Positions 1-5,972 of a stretch of DNA of 16,847 bases are shown here, in pieces; within the stretch, counting starts at the first letter, position 1; each line of letters starts with the position of its first letter. Under the pieces are notes generated by a model that saw nothing but the letters and a program-made list of their open reading frames with translations, had not been told where the DNA came from and made no database searches. The DNA is from an uncultured Collinsella sp. (GTDB taxonomy: Bacteria > Actinomycetota > Coriobacteriia > Coriobacteriales > Coriobacteriaceae): positions 1 through 16,847 of the forward strand of contig CABQAK010000044.1 in assembly GCA_902462065.1 (NCBI GenBank). Reading direction: 5' to 3'. The position numbers were made by a program, and so were the translations under genes.

Positions 1-175
1 CCTGAACCGGGGCGCGGGTCAGCTCAATGGTGCCGCCCGTAATTGCCCCCGCCGCCAGCAGCGTTCCGGCGACAATGCGGTCGGGCATGGGCGTCCATCG
101 CGCGCCGTGCAGGTACTTCACGCCCTCAATCGTCATGACCGCGCTGCCCGCGCCGCGGACGCTTCCGCCCATTGC
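1..175 (-). other. murA: MurA-like central segment inside the hybrid ORF
   Basis: About 58 residues (100-157 of the hybrid frame) resemble the region around residues 200-255 of typical MurA. The order is MG-x-x-[VI]-x-GAG, [IV]-x-[ID]-GV-x-x-LHG, PDRI-x-AGT, then an alanine/glycine-rich stretch. MurA catalyses the first committed step of peptidoglycan precursor synthesis in the cytoplasm. The catalytic cysteine loop and the N-terminal part of the fold would lie upstream and are replaced here by membrane-protein sequence. As it stands this fragment should not encode an active MurA. The identification rests on family motifs recalled from memory, not on an alignment. Confidence 0.7.
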
Positions 176-472
176 CTTGTTGACGTTAAAGACCTCGTCG
201 TGCTTGCGCCACGGGCCGACGGATTCGCCAAAGCTCATTTTAAGGCCGGCGATAAAGCCGCCGAGCCAGCCGATCGGCGCAAACTGCACTAGCGGGAACA
301 GCGAGAACACCCAGGTCAGCAGGATGACTGCCGCCGCTCCCGCAAAGTTGGCAATCCAGTAGTCACGCTTGGTGATGACGCGCTTTTCGCACGCCCACTG
401 GCCGCACAAAAAGCCGATGTAGATCGCAAAGAGAAAGAGCACCAGCGCAAGCACCACGAACGTCCAGCTCAT
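1..472 (-). CDS. Partial in-frame hybrid ORF: small membrane protein joined to an internal MurA fragment
   Basis: The frame opens with ATG at 472 and stays open to the left edge (157 complete codons). A GGGGAG ribosome binding site overlaps the stop of the upstream oxidoreductase, leaving a 5-nt gap, so the two are probably translationally coupled. Residues 1-99 look like a small membrane protein: a hydrophobic segment at about 4-23, a basic stretch (CEKRVITKRDYW), a second at about 43-77, then a charged segment ending HDEVFNVNK. From about residue 100 the protein instead matches the middle of MurA (UDP-GlcNAc enolpyruvyl transferase): MGGSVRGAGS, TIEGVKYLHG and MPDRIVAGT. MurA's N-terminal half is absent and no stop or frameshift separates the parts. 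I do not recognise the membrane protein. The joint could be an assembly chimera at a contig edge, a genomic rearrangement, or a real fusion. Confidence 0.7.
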   Translation of the reverse strand, partial: MSWTFVVLALVLFLFAIYIGFLCGQWACEKRVITKRDYWIANFAGAAAVILLTWVFSLFPLVQFAPIGWLGGFIAGLKMSFGESVGPWRKHDEVFNVNKAMGGSVRGAGSAVMTIEGVKYLHGARWTPMPDRIVAGTLLAAGAITGGTIELTRAPVQ

Positions 473-477
473 GGGCG

Positions 478-1557
478 CTACTCCCCGTGATGGTGGCCGC
501 AGCAGCACTCGTGGCCGTCGTCATGGCCGTGGCCGCCGCAGCACTCGTGGTCCTCGCCATGGTGGTGGCCACAACCGCACTCGTGGTCGTCGCCATGTTC
601 GCCGCAACCGCAGCCTTCCTCGTGAGCACCATGCTCCTCGGGACGATACTGCGACCAGTCAAGACCGGCGGCGATGGCGTCGGCCTCCTCCTTGTAGAGC
701 ACCGTGATGGCCTGGGTGCCCAGCTTGGCGCCACCGATGGCATCGAGCATGTCGTAGAGCGTAAAGGCCACGTCGGCGCCGGGCAGCGCAAGCTCGCGGT
801 CGTCGGCATAGGCGAGCGCCAAGCGCAGGTCCTTGATGAAGTGCTCGACCATAAAGCCGGGCTTGTAATCGCCGTCGAGCGCCTTGGGCGCCAGACTCTC
901 CATGGCGCCGGACTTGCCGGTACCGCCCAGAATCATCTGACGGGTCTTCTCCAGATCGAGGCCGCTCAGCTCGGCAAACGCCAGCGCATCGGCCATGCCG
1001 ACCATGCAGGCGCCCAGCGACACCTGGTTGGCGAGCTTGGCAGCCTGGCCCTTGCCGGCGCCGTCGAAGCAGCAGATGGTTGCCGCAAAGGTGGAAAGGA
1101 TATCGCGGACCGGGGCAATGTCGTTCTCGGTAGCGCCCACGATAGCCGTAAGCGTGCCGGCGATAGCACCCGACTCGCCGCCGGTGACGGGGCAGTCAAA
1201 CGCCATGCGGCCGGAAACCTGGGCGGCCTCGGCAATGTCGCGCGCCAGCTCGGGCGAGCTCGTGGTGAGGTCGATCAGGACCGCGCCGGGCTTAGTGCAC
1301 GCGAGCAGGCCGTCGCCCGCCAGGTAGAGCTCCTCGACCTCGGAGGGATAGCCCACCATGGTAAAGACGACGTCGGCGTTCGCCGCGGCATCTGCCGGCG
1401 TATCGGCCCAGACGGCACCGCGCTCAACGAGCGCTGCAGCCTTGGACTTGGTGCGGTTGTTGACCGTGACGGGATAGCCAGCGTCCAGAATGTGGCCGGC
1501 GATGGGGGCACCCATAATTCCGGTGCCGATGAATGCGACGGAGAGCTTGTTTGCCAT
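478..1557 (-). CDS. NAD(P)-dependent 3-hydroxyisobutyrate dehydrogenase-like oxidoreductase with Cys/His-rich tail
   Basis: A 359-residue beta-hydroxyacid dehydrogenase family protein (GarR/MmsB/GlxR type), expected to reduce or oxidise a small beta-hydroxyacid with NAD(P) in the cytoplasm; the substrate cannot be told. The N-terminal Rossmann motif is FIGTGIMGAPIA (9-20). NNRTKSK (33-39), with an arginine after the second beta strand, hints at NADP preference. The substrate loop is DCPVTGGESGA (121-131), and the catalytic lysine is K174 with N177 in GKGQAAKLANQ. The all-alpha domain ends near residue 304. The extra part is residues 309-359, holding 14 His and 9 Cys among Gly, Asp and Glu, a probable metal-binding tail not normal for this family. 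The ATG is preceded by AAGGAAAGG. The next frame starts 5 nt after the stop. Confidence 0.88.
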   Translation of the reverse strand: MANKLSVAFIGTGIMGAPIAGHILDAGYPVTVNNRTKSKAAALVERGAVWADTPADAAANADVVFTMVGYPSEVEELYLAGDGLLACTKPGAVLIDLTTSSPELARDIAEAAQVSGRMAFDCPVTGGESGAIAGTLTAIVGATENDIAPVRDILSTFAATICCFDGAGKGQAAKLANQVSLGACMVGMADALAFAELSGLDLEKTRQMILGGTGKSGAMESLAPKALDGDYKPGFMVEHFIKDLRLALAYADDRELALPGADVAFTLYDMLDAIGGAKLGTQAITVLYKEEADAIAAGLDWSQYRPEEHGAHEEGCGCGEHGDDHECGCGHHHGEDHECCGGHGHDDGHECCCGHHHGE

Positions 1558-1655
1558 GAAACCTTTCCTTTTGGGTTGGGTGTTGTTACCAGGTTGAATA
1601 CTCGGTGCCAGCGTTTGGGCTGTGAGTCGAGGGCGATTACGGACGCAGCGCTTGC

Positions 1656-2609
1656 CTACTGACCGCGCACGCGGCGGGCGATACGGTCGGAAAGCGACGC
1701 CTTGTCGGCGCGGTTCTTACCCCAAAACGCGCAGCCCACCATGCCGGGGCCCACGTGCGAGCCGATGGTGGGACCCACGGAGCCGCGAATGATCGTGACG
1801 TCGGCGCAACCCTCCTCCTTGCGGATGGCGGCTTCGAGCCAGTCACCATCCTTTTCGGCATCGGCCGTCATGATGGCGATGGGCATGGTGCGATCGGGCA
1901 CGTAGTTCTCGCGGAACGACTTGAGGATGGACTTGAGCGCCTTCTTGCGGCCGCGGTTGACGCCGATCAGCGACAGCGAGCCGGCCAGGTCGTAGGAGAG
2001 CTCGGGCTTGACGTCGAGCTTTGCCGTGAGCTGCGCCGCCGCGGGAGGAATGCGGCCGCCGGCAGCCAGTGCGTCGAAGCTCTCGAGCGTAAAGTAGCCG
2101 TGCACGTAGGTCTTTGCCTCGTTTGCCCAATCGACCAGCTGCTTGGCGGTCAGTCCCGCCGAACGCTGGCGCACGGCCTCGAGCGCCAAGAGCGCACCGG
2201 TCGCGCAGGGCAGAGCGTTGTCGACCACGTAGAGCTCAAAGTTGGGATACTCGGCGCGCACGACATCTGCCGCCTGGCACGCGGAGTTGTAGCTCGACGA
2301 CAGCGCCGAGGTAAAGCACAGGTAGACCGTGGGCGTGCCCTCTTTGGCGCACTCGGTAAAAAACTCGATATAGCGACCGAGCGACACAGCCGAGGTGGAC
2401 ACGCGGGCACCGGCGCGCATGCGGTCGTAGAACTCCTTGGGTGTGATGCTCGACCAGATGTCGTCCGTGCGCTCTTCGCCATCGATAATGAAGGGGAAAC
2501 CCAGGATATCGACATCGAGGTTCGCAGCGACCTCGGGGCTAAAGTCGCAGCAGGTATCGACGACGATGCGGCAACGGTTCGAATGACCGGCGGATGCAGC
2601 CTTGTCCAT
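1656..2609 (-). CDS. DegV family fatty-acid-binding protein
   Basis: A 317-residue DegV-domain protein. The family binds a fatty acid between two domains, and in Firmicutes DegV-type (FakB) proteins present fatty acids to the kinase FakA; no FakA is in this window, so that role is inferred. Visible landmarks are the N-terminal VVDTCCDFSPE (16-26), ligand-contact serines in VSTSAVSLGR (near 70-79), LSSSYNSA (near 103-110), and the C-terminal GPTIGSHVGPGMVG with the lipid-headgroup histidine near 285. I chose the ATG at 2609 over the TTG one codon upstream because AAGGAGT then sits 8 nt away. A rho-independent terminator lies immediately upstream of that ribosome binding site, so transcription into this gene is unusual (see findings). 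Confidence 0.9.
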   Translation of the reverse strand: MDKAASAGHSNRCRIVVDTCCDFSPEVAANLDVDILGFPFIIDGEERTDDIWSSITPKEFYDRMRAGARVSTSAVSLGRYIEFFTECAKEGTPTVYLCFTSALSSSYNSACQAADVVRAEYPNFELYVVDNALPCATGALLALEAVRQRSAGLTAKQLVDWANEAKTYVHGYFTLESFDALAAGGRIPPAAAQLTAKLDVKPELSYDLAGSLSLIGVNRGRKKALKSILKSFRENYVPDRTMPIAIMTADAEKDGDWLEAAIRKEEGCADVTIIRGSVGPTIGSHVGPGMVGCAFWGKNRADKASLSDRIARRVRGQ

Positions 2610-2626
2610 CAAAGCGACTCCTTACG

Positions 2627-2659
2627 TAAAAAGGCGGCCACCCGCATGGGATGGCCGCC
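2627..2659 (-). terminator. Rho-independent terminator after hpf
   Basis: On the minus strand GGCGGCCA (2659-2652) pairs perfectly with TGGCCGCC (2640-2633) around an 11-nt loop and is followed directly by TTTTT (2632-2628). It ends the hpf transcript. The T-run finishes about 6 nt before the degV ribosome binding site at 2622-2616. Confidence 0.9.
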
Positions 2660-2662
2660 AAC

Positions 2663-2684
2663 CGTTAACTCATGCAAGTTAACG
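2663..2684. repeat. Perfect 8-bp palindrome CGTTAACT / AGTTAACG
   Basis: CGTTAACT (2663-2670) and AGTTAACG (2677-2684) are exact reverse complements around the 6-nt centre CATGCA. It sits between the hpf stop codon (2689) and the terminator. There is no T-run on the minus-strand side, so it is not a second terminator for hpf. An operator for degV, or a stabilising 3' hairpin for hpf mRNA, are both possible. Confidence 0.6.
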
Positions 2685-2688
2685 TATT

Positions 2689-3273
2689 TTACTCGTCAAG
2701 TGTTTCGATGCGGGGCTTGATGATGCCATATCCACCATTCTTACGGTGATACACCACATTGATGAGACCGGTCGTCGCGTTCTCGAACACGTAGAAGTCG
2801 TGGCCCAGCAGATCTGTCTGCACCAGCGCCTGCTCCTCAGTCATCGGGGTGACGTCGATAACCTTCTCGCGGACGAGCAGGTCGTCCTCTTCCTCGGGCA
2901 GCAGCAGGTCGGCCAGATCCTCAACGCGCTCGACCGGTGCGACATCCGCGGCGCTGGCACCGCCCTGGCGGTTGTCCACAACCTTGGTCTTGAACTTGCG
3001 CAGCTGGCGGGTGACCTTATCGGCGGAGAGGTCGATGGCGGCGTACATATCTGCACCGTGCTCGGCAACGCGAATCACCGAACCGCGGGCACGAACCGTA
3101 ACCTCGACGATTGCCGGGTTGGGGTTCGAGGGGTTCTTCTCATAGCGAAGTACAACGTCGACCGTCATGGGCTCGATATCGAAAACCTTGAGCGCCTCGC
3201 CGATCTTCTCATCCACATGCGCACGCAGAGCATCGGTTACCGTCGTCTTGCGTCCAGAAACCTTGATATCCAT
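2689..3273 (-). CDS. hpf: Ribosome hibernation promoting factor, long form
   Basis: A 194-residue protein of the long HPF type, which binds the decoding region of the 30S subunit in slow growth and dimerises 70S ribosomes into inactive 100S particles. The N-terminal S30AE/YfiA domain (1-110) begins MDIKVSGRKTTVTDALR and ends DLSADKVTRQLRKFKTK. A variable acidic linker (DLADLLLPEEEDD) leads to the C-terminal dimerisation domain (about 134-190) with KVIDVTPMTEEQA, GHDFYVFENATTG, NVVYHRKNGGYGIIKPR. I chose ATG 3273, preceded by TTGGAG at 6 nt and matching the family N-terminus, over the in-frame ATG at 3333, which has no ribosome binding site and would add 20 unrelated residues. It is followed by a palindrome and a strong terminator, so it is probably a single-gene transcript. 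Confidence 0.95.
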   Translation of the reverse strand: MDIKVSGRKTTVTDALRAHVDEKIGEALKVFDIEPMTVDVVLRYEKNPSNPNPAIVEVTVRARGSVIRVAEHGADMYAAIDLSADKVTRQLRKFKTKVVDNRQGGASAADVAPVERVEDLADLLLPEEEDDLLVREKVIDVTPMTEEQALVQTDLLGHDFYVFENATTGLINVVYHRKNGGYGIIKPRIETLDE

Positions 3274-3394
3274 ACGTGGCTCCAATCTGCCTCGGGGACT
3301 TACTGTACTGGCTATGTACCCATTGCCGTGCATTTAATCACGTGGATTCCTAAAGACCCGAATAACGATTGCTTGATACCGCATACCGAAGTCT

Positions 3395-3418
3395 CGCACT
3401 TTTCTGTGGCAAAGTGCG
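3395..3418. repeat. Hairpin CGCACTTT / AAAGTGCG upstream of hpf
   Basis: Exact 8-bp inverted repeat with an 8-nt loop (3403-3410). It has no following T-run on either strand, so it is not a terminator. It lies about 120-145 nt upstream of the hpf start and just upstream of a weak -10-like TATCAA, so an operator or leader structure is possible. Confidence 0.5.
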
Positions 3419-3490
3419 CTATAGGAGGGGGCCGGCGGCTTTGTATTTGGTCCCGAAAATTGGCTTTGACCTGCTGATTTTATTGGGATG

Positions 3491-3522
3491 AAAAAGTCGG
3501 GCTCCCCCATCGGGGAAGCCCG
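3491..3522 (-). terminator. Rho-independent terminator after the solute-binding lipoprotein
   Basis: On the minus strand CGGGCTTCCCC (3522-3512) pairs with GGGGGAGCCCG (3508-3498). All 11 positions pair if one G-U wobble is allowed, the loop is 3 nt, and the stem is followed by ACTTTTT (3497-3491). It lies about 70 nt past the stop codon at 3591. Confidence 0.9.
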
Positions 3523-3590
3523 GCGGTGCGTGTTGAAACCGTGAAGAGGTGTCCTTTCCAACGTATAGGAGACACCACCCCTAGCAATAA

Positions 3591-4598
3591 CTAGCTATTG
3601 AGTTTGTTAATGTCGTCGTCGGTGATGGCGCCTTCCTGGCTGGACGATTTGTCCTCGGAGGATGCGGTCTCATTGTTGGAATCGGAGGACTCGCTGCCGG
3701 AGGACGTGGTCTCACTGGACTCAGAGTCGCCCGGCTGCACGTTAGCGCCCGAAACCGTCTTAGTGGTGAGGTCGTAGGGCATCGTGCCATACCAGACGCA
3801 GTGGACCGCCTCGAGCGTGCCGTCGGCCGTAATACCGTCGAGGGCATCGCTCACGGCACGGCATAGTTCGTCATTGGACGAGAGGCCCACAACACCAAGC
3901 GTCGAGGGCGCCTCGAGCGCACCGACATAGGAGATCTCGCTCATCAGGCGTGCAAGGTAGCCGCCGGCCGTGGAGTCGCAGATCACATAGTCGACCTCGC
4001 CGGACTCGAGCGCCTCAAAGCACTCGTTGATGTTGGAGTAGGTCTTTTGGTTGGCGGTGATGCTCTGCTTAGCAAGCGCCTCCTGCGAGGCCGAGGACGC
4101 CTGAACGCCCAGGGTGGACGTGTTAAGGGTATCGGTGGAAACGCTTAGCGACCCACCATCGCTAGTTTTACCGAACACGGAAGTGGCATCGTACAGGCAG
4201 GTGCCGAGCGAGCTAATGTCCCCGTCCGTGGAGTTAATCTCGCCGATAAAGATATCGGCCTTTTTGTCGCCGAGCGCGGAACCTGCCGAGGACGCATCGA
4301 CAAAGGCAACCTTAAGGCCCATGCGGCTTGCGAGGGCGCGGGCGGCGTCGACCGCATATCCCGTGAGCTCGCCGTCGGCGCCCTGCATTGCCTGCGGCGC
4401 ATCGGAAGTATCGAGGGCGACCGTCAGGGTTCCGGGAGTGACCAGGGCATCGTCCGACACCGCCGGCGTGACGGTCTCGTACTCGATCTGGTCGATCGTG
4501 GGAGTCGTGAACGTAGACAGCGGGTTGAACGCGCATCCGCTCAGGCCCAAAACGGCGATGACCGCTGCGGTCCCAGCACCTAACCGAGCCGCGTGCAT
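3591..4598 (-). CDS. Family-3 extracellular solute-binding lipoprotein (amino-acid type), orphan
   Basis: A 335-residue predicted lipoprotein of the SBP_bac_3 family, which captures polar amino acids outside the membrane for an ABC importer. The signal peptide ends in the lipobox LSGC (Cys22). The binding domain shows GTLTVALDTSDAPQA, then GELTGYAVDAARALASRMGLKVAFVD (typical GxxxGxxVDLAxxLA region), then KKADIFIGEI and SGEVDYVICDSTAGGYL. About 50 C-terminal residues are Ser/Glu/Asp-rich low complexity, an unusual addition whose role is unknown. No permease or ATPase adjoins it. I chose ATG 4598 because GAGGGG precedes it at 7 nt; ATG 4616 would add six residues. The frame stays open far upstream, discussed under findings. 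A terminator follows. Confidence 0.8.
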   Translation of the reverse strand: MHAARLGAGTAAVIAVLGLSGCAFNPLSTFTTPTIDQIEYETVTPAVSDDALVTPGTLTVALDTSDAPQAMQGADGELTGYAVDAARALASRMGLKVAFVDASSAGSALGDKKADIFIGEINSTDGDISSLGTCLYDATSVFGKTSDGGSLSVSTDTLNTSTLGVQASSASQEALAKQSITANQKTYSNINECFEALESGEVDYVICDSTAGGYLARLMSEISYVGALEAPSTLGVVGLSSNDELCRAVSDALDGITADGTLEAVHCVWYGTMPYDLTTKTVSGANVQPGDSESSETTSSGSESSDSNNETASSEDKSSSQEGAITDDDINKLNS

Positions 4599-5064
4599 CA
4601 AGCTGCCCCTCACCATGTCCACTACCCTGCCTTCTGTGTCGTATACGATCCGTGCGTTGCGCGGAATATCAGGTTGTTCCCACCAGCTGACCTGGTATTT
4701 GACCCCACACTTGCGCACCGGGGTGTTTGCTCGGGAGGCCGCAGCCACCTTCACGACTGGCCCGCTCGCCCGCGAGGCGGTATTGCCCCAAAGAAAGTAG
4801 AACGGACGGTGCGGCTTACATCTAGGACGCGCCATGATCGCGCCGCGCGCACGCGGTCGCTTACGTGGATCCCTTTGACCGCGTCTGTCTTGGACTAGGA
4901 CGGGCATTTCGTCCGTCCGCAACCACAGCCTGGCAGGAACGTAGCGCATTATAGCTAAGTTCAAGCTAAAGTTTAAGGTTAGGGGCGTTATTCGCATCGC
5001 GAGTACAGATTTCGCAGGTCGGGACGGGCCGCACGCGCTATCTTCACTGCCACAAAACCACCCC
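4599..5064. other. Gene-free interval upstream of the solute-binding lipoprotein
   Basis: About 465 bases between comF and the lipoprotein, both on the minus strand. It contains one promoter-like site (-10 TATAAT at 4953-4948). Downstream of it lies about 340 nt that is either a long untranslated leader or an unrecognised N-terminal extension. Nested inverted repeats (4802-4808 with 4910-4916; 4851-4858 with 4877-4884) suggest a structured RNA. I recognise no known riboswitch, T-box, tRNA or small-RNA signature. Confidence 0.5.
4948..4976 (-). promoter_or_regulatory. Candidate promoter for the solute-binding lipoprotein
   Basis: On the minus strand a perfect TATAAT (4953-4948) lies 17 nt downstream of TTAAAC (4976-4971), a weak -35, inside a locally AT-rich patch in an otherwise GC-rich region. 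The predicted start is near 4941, leaving a leader of roughly 340 nt before the chosen ATG at 4598. Confidence 0.5.
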
Positions 5065-5871
5065 CTACCAAACGCGTGCGATAGCGAGACCATCGACTGC
5101 CGCGGCGCCGGCACGCTTGAGCTCCGCCGAGGCCGCTGCCATGGTCGCGCCCGTGGTAATGACATCATCGATGAGCAGCAGACGGCAGCCGCGCACATCC
5201 TCGACCGTCTCATACATGCCCCGGGCATGTTCCCGGCGCTCATCGCGACCGAGCTCTCGCTGGTCACCGTGACCGTACTTAACGAGGGCGTCGAGCAGCG
5301 GAACACCCGACAGCTCGCAAAACGAGCGCGCGATTGCTTCCATGTGATCGAACCCACGCCGCCGAAACGCCGCCGCAGTCGCGGGCACAAACACCACCGC
5401 ATCGGCACCGGACAACACGCCGCCATAGCGATTGGGAGCTGCGACTTGAGCGTTTAAGGCGGTGTCATAGAGCAGCTCCGCCAGATACGAAGCCAGGCGT
5501 CGCTCGCCCGCGTCCTTGTACGCCTTAATGATGCGCGGCAGCGGATGCGCGTAGACGGCGCACGCCAAACAGCGATCGAGCGCCTCGGCCATTGCCGAGG
5601 ACTCCCCCTCGACCGAGCACTCGGTGCACAGCAAATCCCCATACGGAGCACCACACCGGGTGCAGCTATGGCACGGGTCGATGAGCGCGAGCGAGGCCAG
5701 ACAATCCTGGCAAATCAGTGCACCGGCGCGTTCGCAGCCGGCACAGCGCGTGGGCGACAACGCCTCAAGCGCCTCGTATGTCGCGCGCTCGGCAAGCGGT
5801 AGCAATTCGTCCGCAAACGGTAGGACTCCTGCGCCCCGCAAGCGAGTCAATACGTTCAGATGTCTCTTCAT
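5065..5871 (-). CDS. comF: ComF family phosphoribosyltransferase-like protein
   Basis: A 268-residue ComF protein with the normal two-part layout. The N-terminal zinc-binding region has CxxC pairs C43/C46 and C54/C57, then C67, C70, C73, C82 and C85. The phosphoribosyltransferase-like domain carries RRRGFDHMEAIAR (171-182) and the PRPP-loop motif LLLIDDVITTGAT (231-243). ComF proteins are needed for DNA uptake in competent bacteria and act in the cytoplasm; the exact biochemical step is not settled. No other competence gene is in the window. The ATG at 5871 has GGGAGGG 7 nt upstream, but that site is one arm of a perfect 12-bp hairpin, so translation may be limited by RNA structure. A promoter-like TATCAT lies just upstream of the hairpin. 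Confidence 0.92.
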   Translation of the reverse strand: MKRHLNVLTRLRGAGVLPFADELLPLAERATYEALEALSPTRCAGCERAGALICQDCLASLALIDPCHSCTRCGAPYGDLLCTECSVEGESSAMAEALDRCLACAVYAHPLPRIIKAYKDAGERRLASYLAELLYDTALNAQVAAPNRYGGVLSGADAVVFVPATAAAFRRRGFDHMEAIARSFCELSGVPLLDALVKYGHGDQRELGRDERREHARGMYETVEDVRGCRLLLIDDVITTGATMAAASAELKRAGAAAVDGLAIARVW

Positions 5872-5874
5872 GAC

Positions 5875-5910
5875 ACAACCCTCCCTACGCGAAGGCGAAG
5901 GGAGGGTTGT
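5875..5910 (-). promoter_or_regulatory. Perfect 12-bp hairpin holding the comF ribosome binding site
   Basis: ACAACCCTCCCT (5875-5886) and AGGGAGGGTTGT (5899-5910) are exact reverse complements. After one mismatch, CGC/GCG (5888-5890 with 5895-5897) extends the stem to a 4-nt loop. On the minus strand the 3' arm contains the only ribosome binding site of comF, ending 3 nt before its ATG. There is no T-run after it on either strand. Confidence 0.8.
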
Positions 5911-5918
5911 CGGTGTAG

Positions 5919-5931
5919 AGCCATGATACCC
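5919..5931 (-). promoter_or_regulatory. Candidate -10 element for comF (GGGTATCATGGCT)
   Basis: The minus strand carries TATCAT (5928-5923) within a 13-base string identical to one upstream of tmk, at almost the same distance from the start codon (52 versus 53 nt). No clear -35 is visible at 17 nt (CGCCTG). A start near 5916 would put the hairpin at 5875-5910 at the very 5' end of the comF mRNA. Confidence 0.5.
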
Positions 5932-5972
5932 AGAGGTGCTGGGGTCAGGCGGGTTACATCCGCTTACGGACG

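Larger units (their letters stand above)
3274..3590. other. Gene-free interval between the solute-binding lipoprotein and hpf
   Basis: About 317 bases with no convincing gene. From right to left on the minus strand it holds the tail of the lipoprotein transcript, a terminator (3491-3522), an 8-bp hairpin (3395-3418) and the hpf leader. A weak TATCAA at 3378-3373 would be a possible -10 for hpf, but I see no fitting -35, so I do not call a promoter. Confidence 0.5.

Noticed and set aside
487..1662. Long plus-strand frame opposite the oxidoreductase
   Set aside because: The minus strand carries Rossmann and catalytic motifs. The plus-strand translation is an alanine/valine-rich shadow and crosses the real gene's start region.
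4721..4760. Resemblance of AAGGTGGCTGCGG (minus strand) to the T-box consensus
   Set aside because: It lacks the ACC of the conserved TGGNACCGCG segment and no terminator or Stem I features follow, so a T-box call is not supported.
4617..5426. Far-upstream start for the solute-binding lipoprotein, overlapping comF
   Set aside because: It would overlap about 360 bases of comF on the same strand and place the lipoprotein signal peptide internally. Only the part downstream of 4941 is kept as an open question.
5875..5910. Reading the comF leader hairpin as the ricT terminator
   Set aside because: There is no T-run on either side, and its 3' arm is the comF ribosome binding site. A dual role cannot be excluded but is not the simplest reading.
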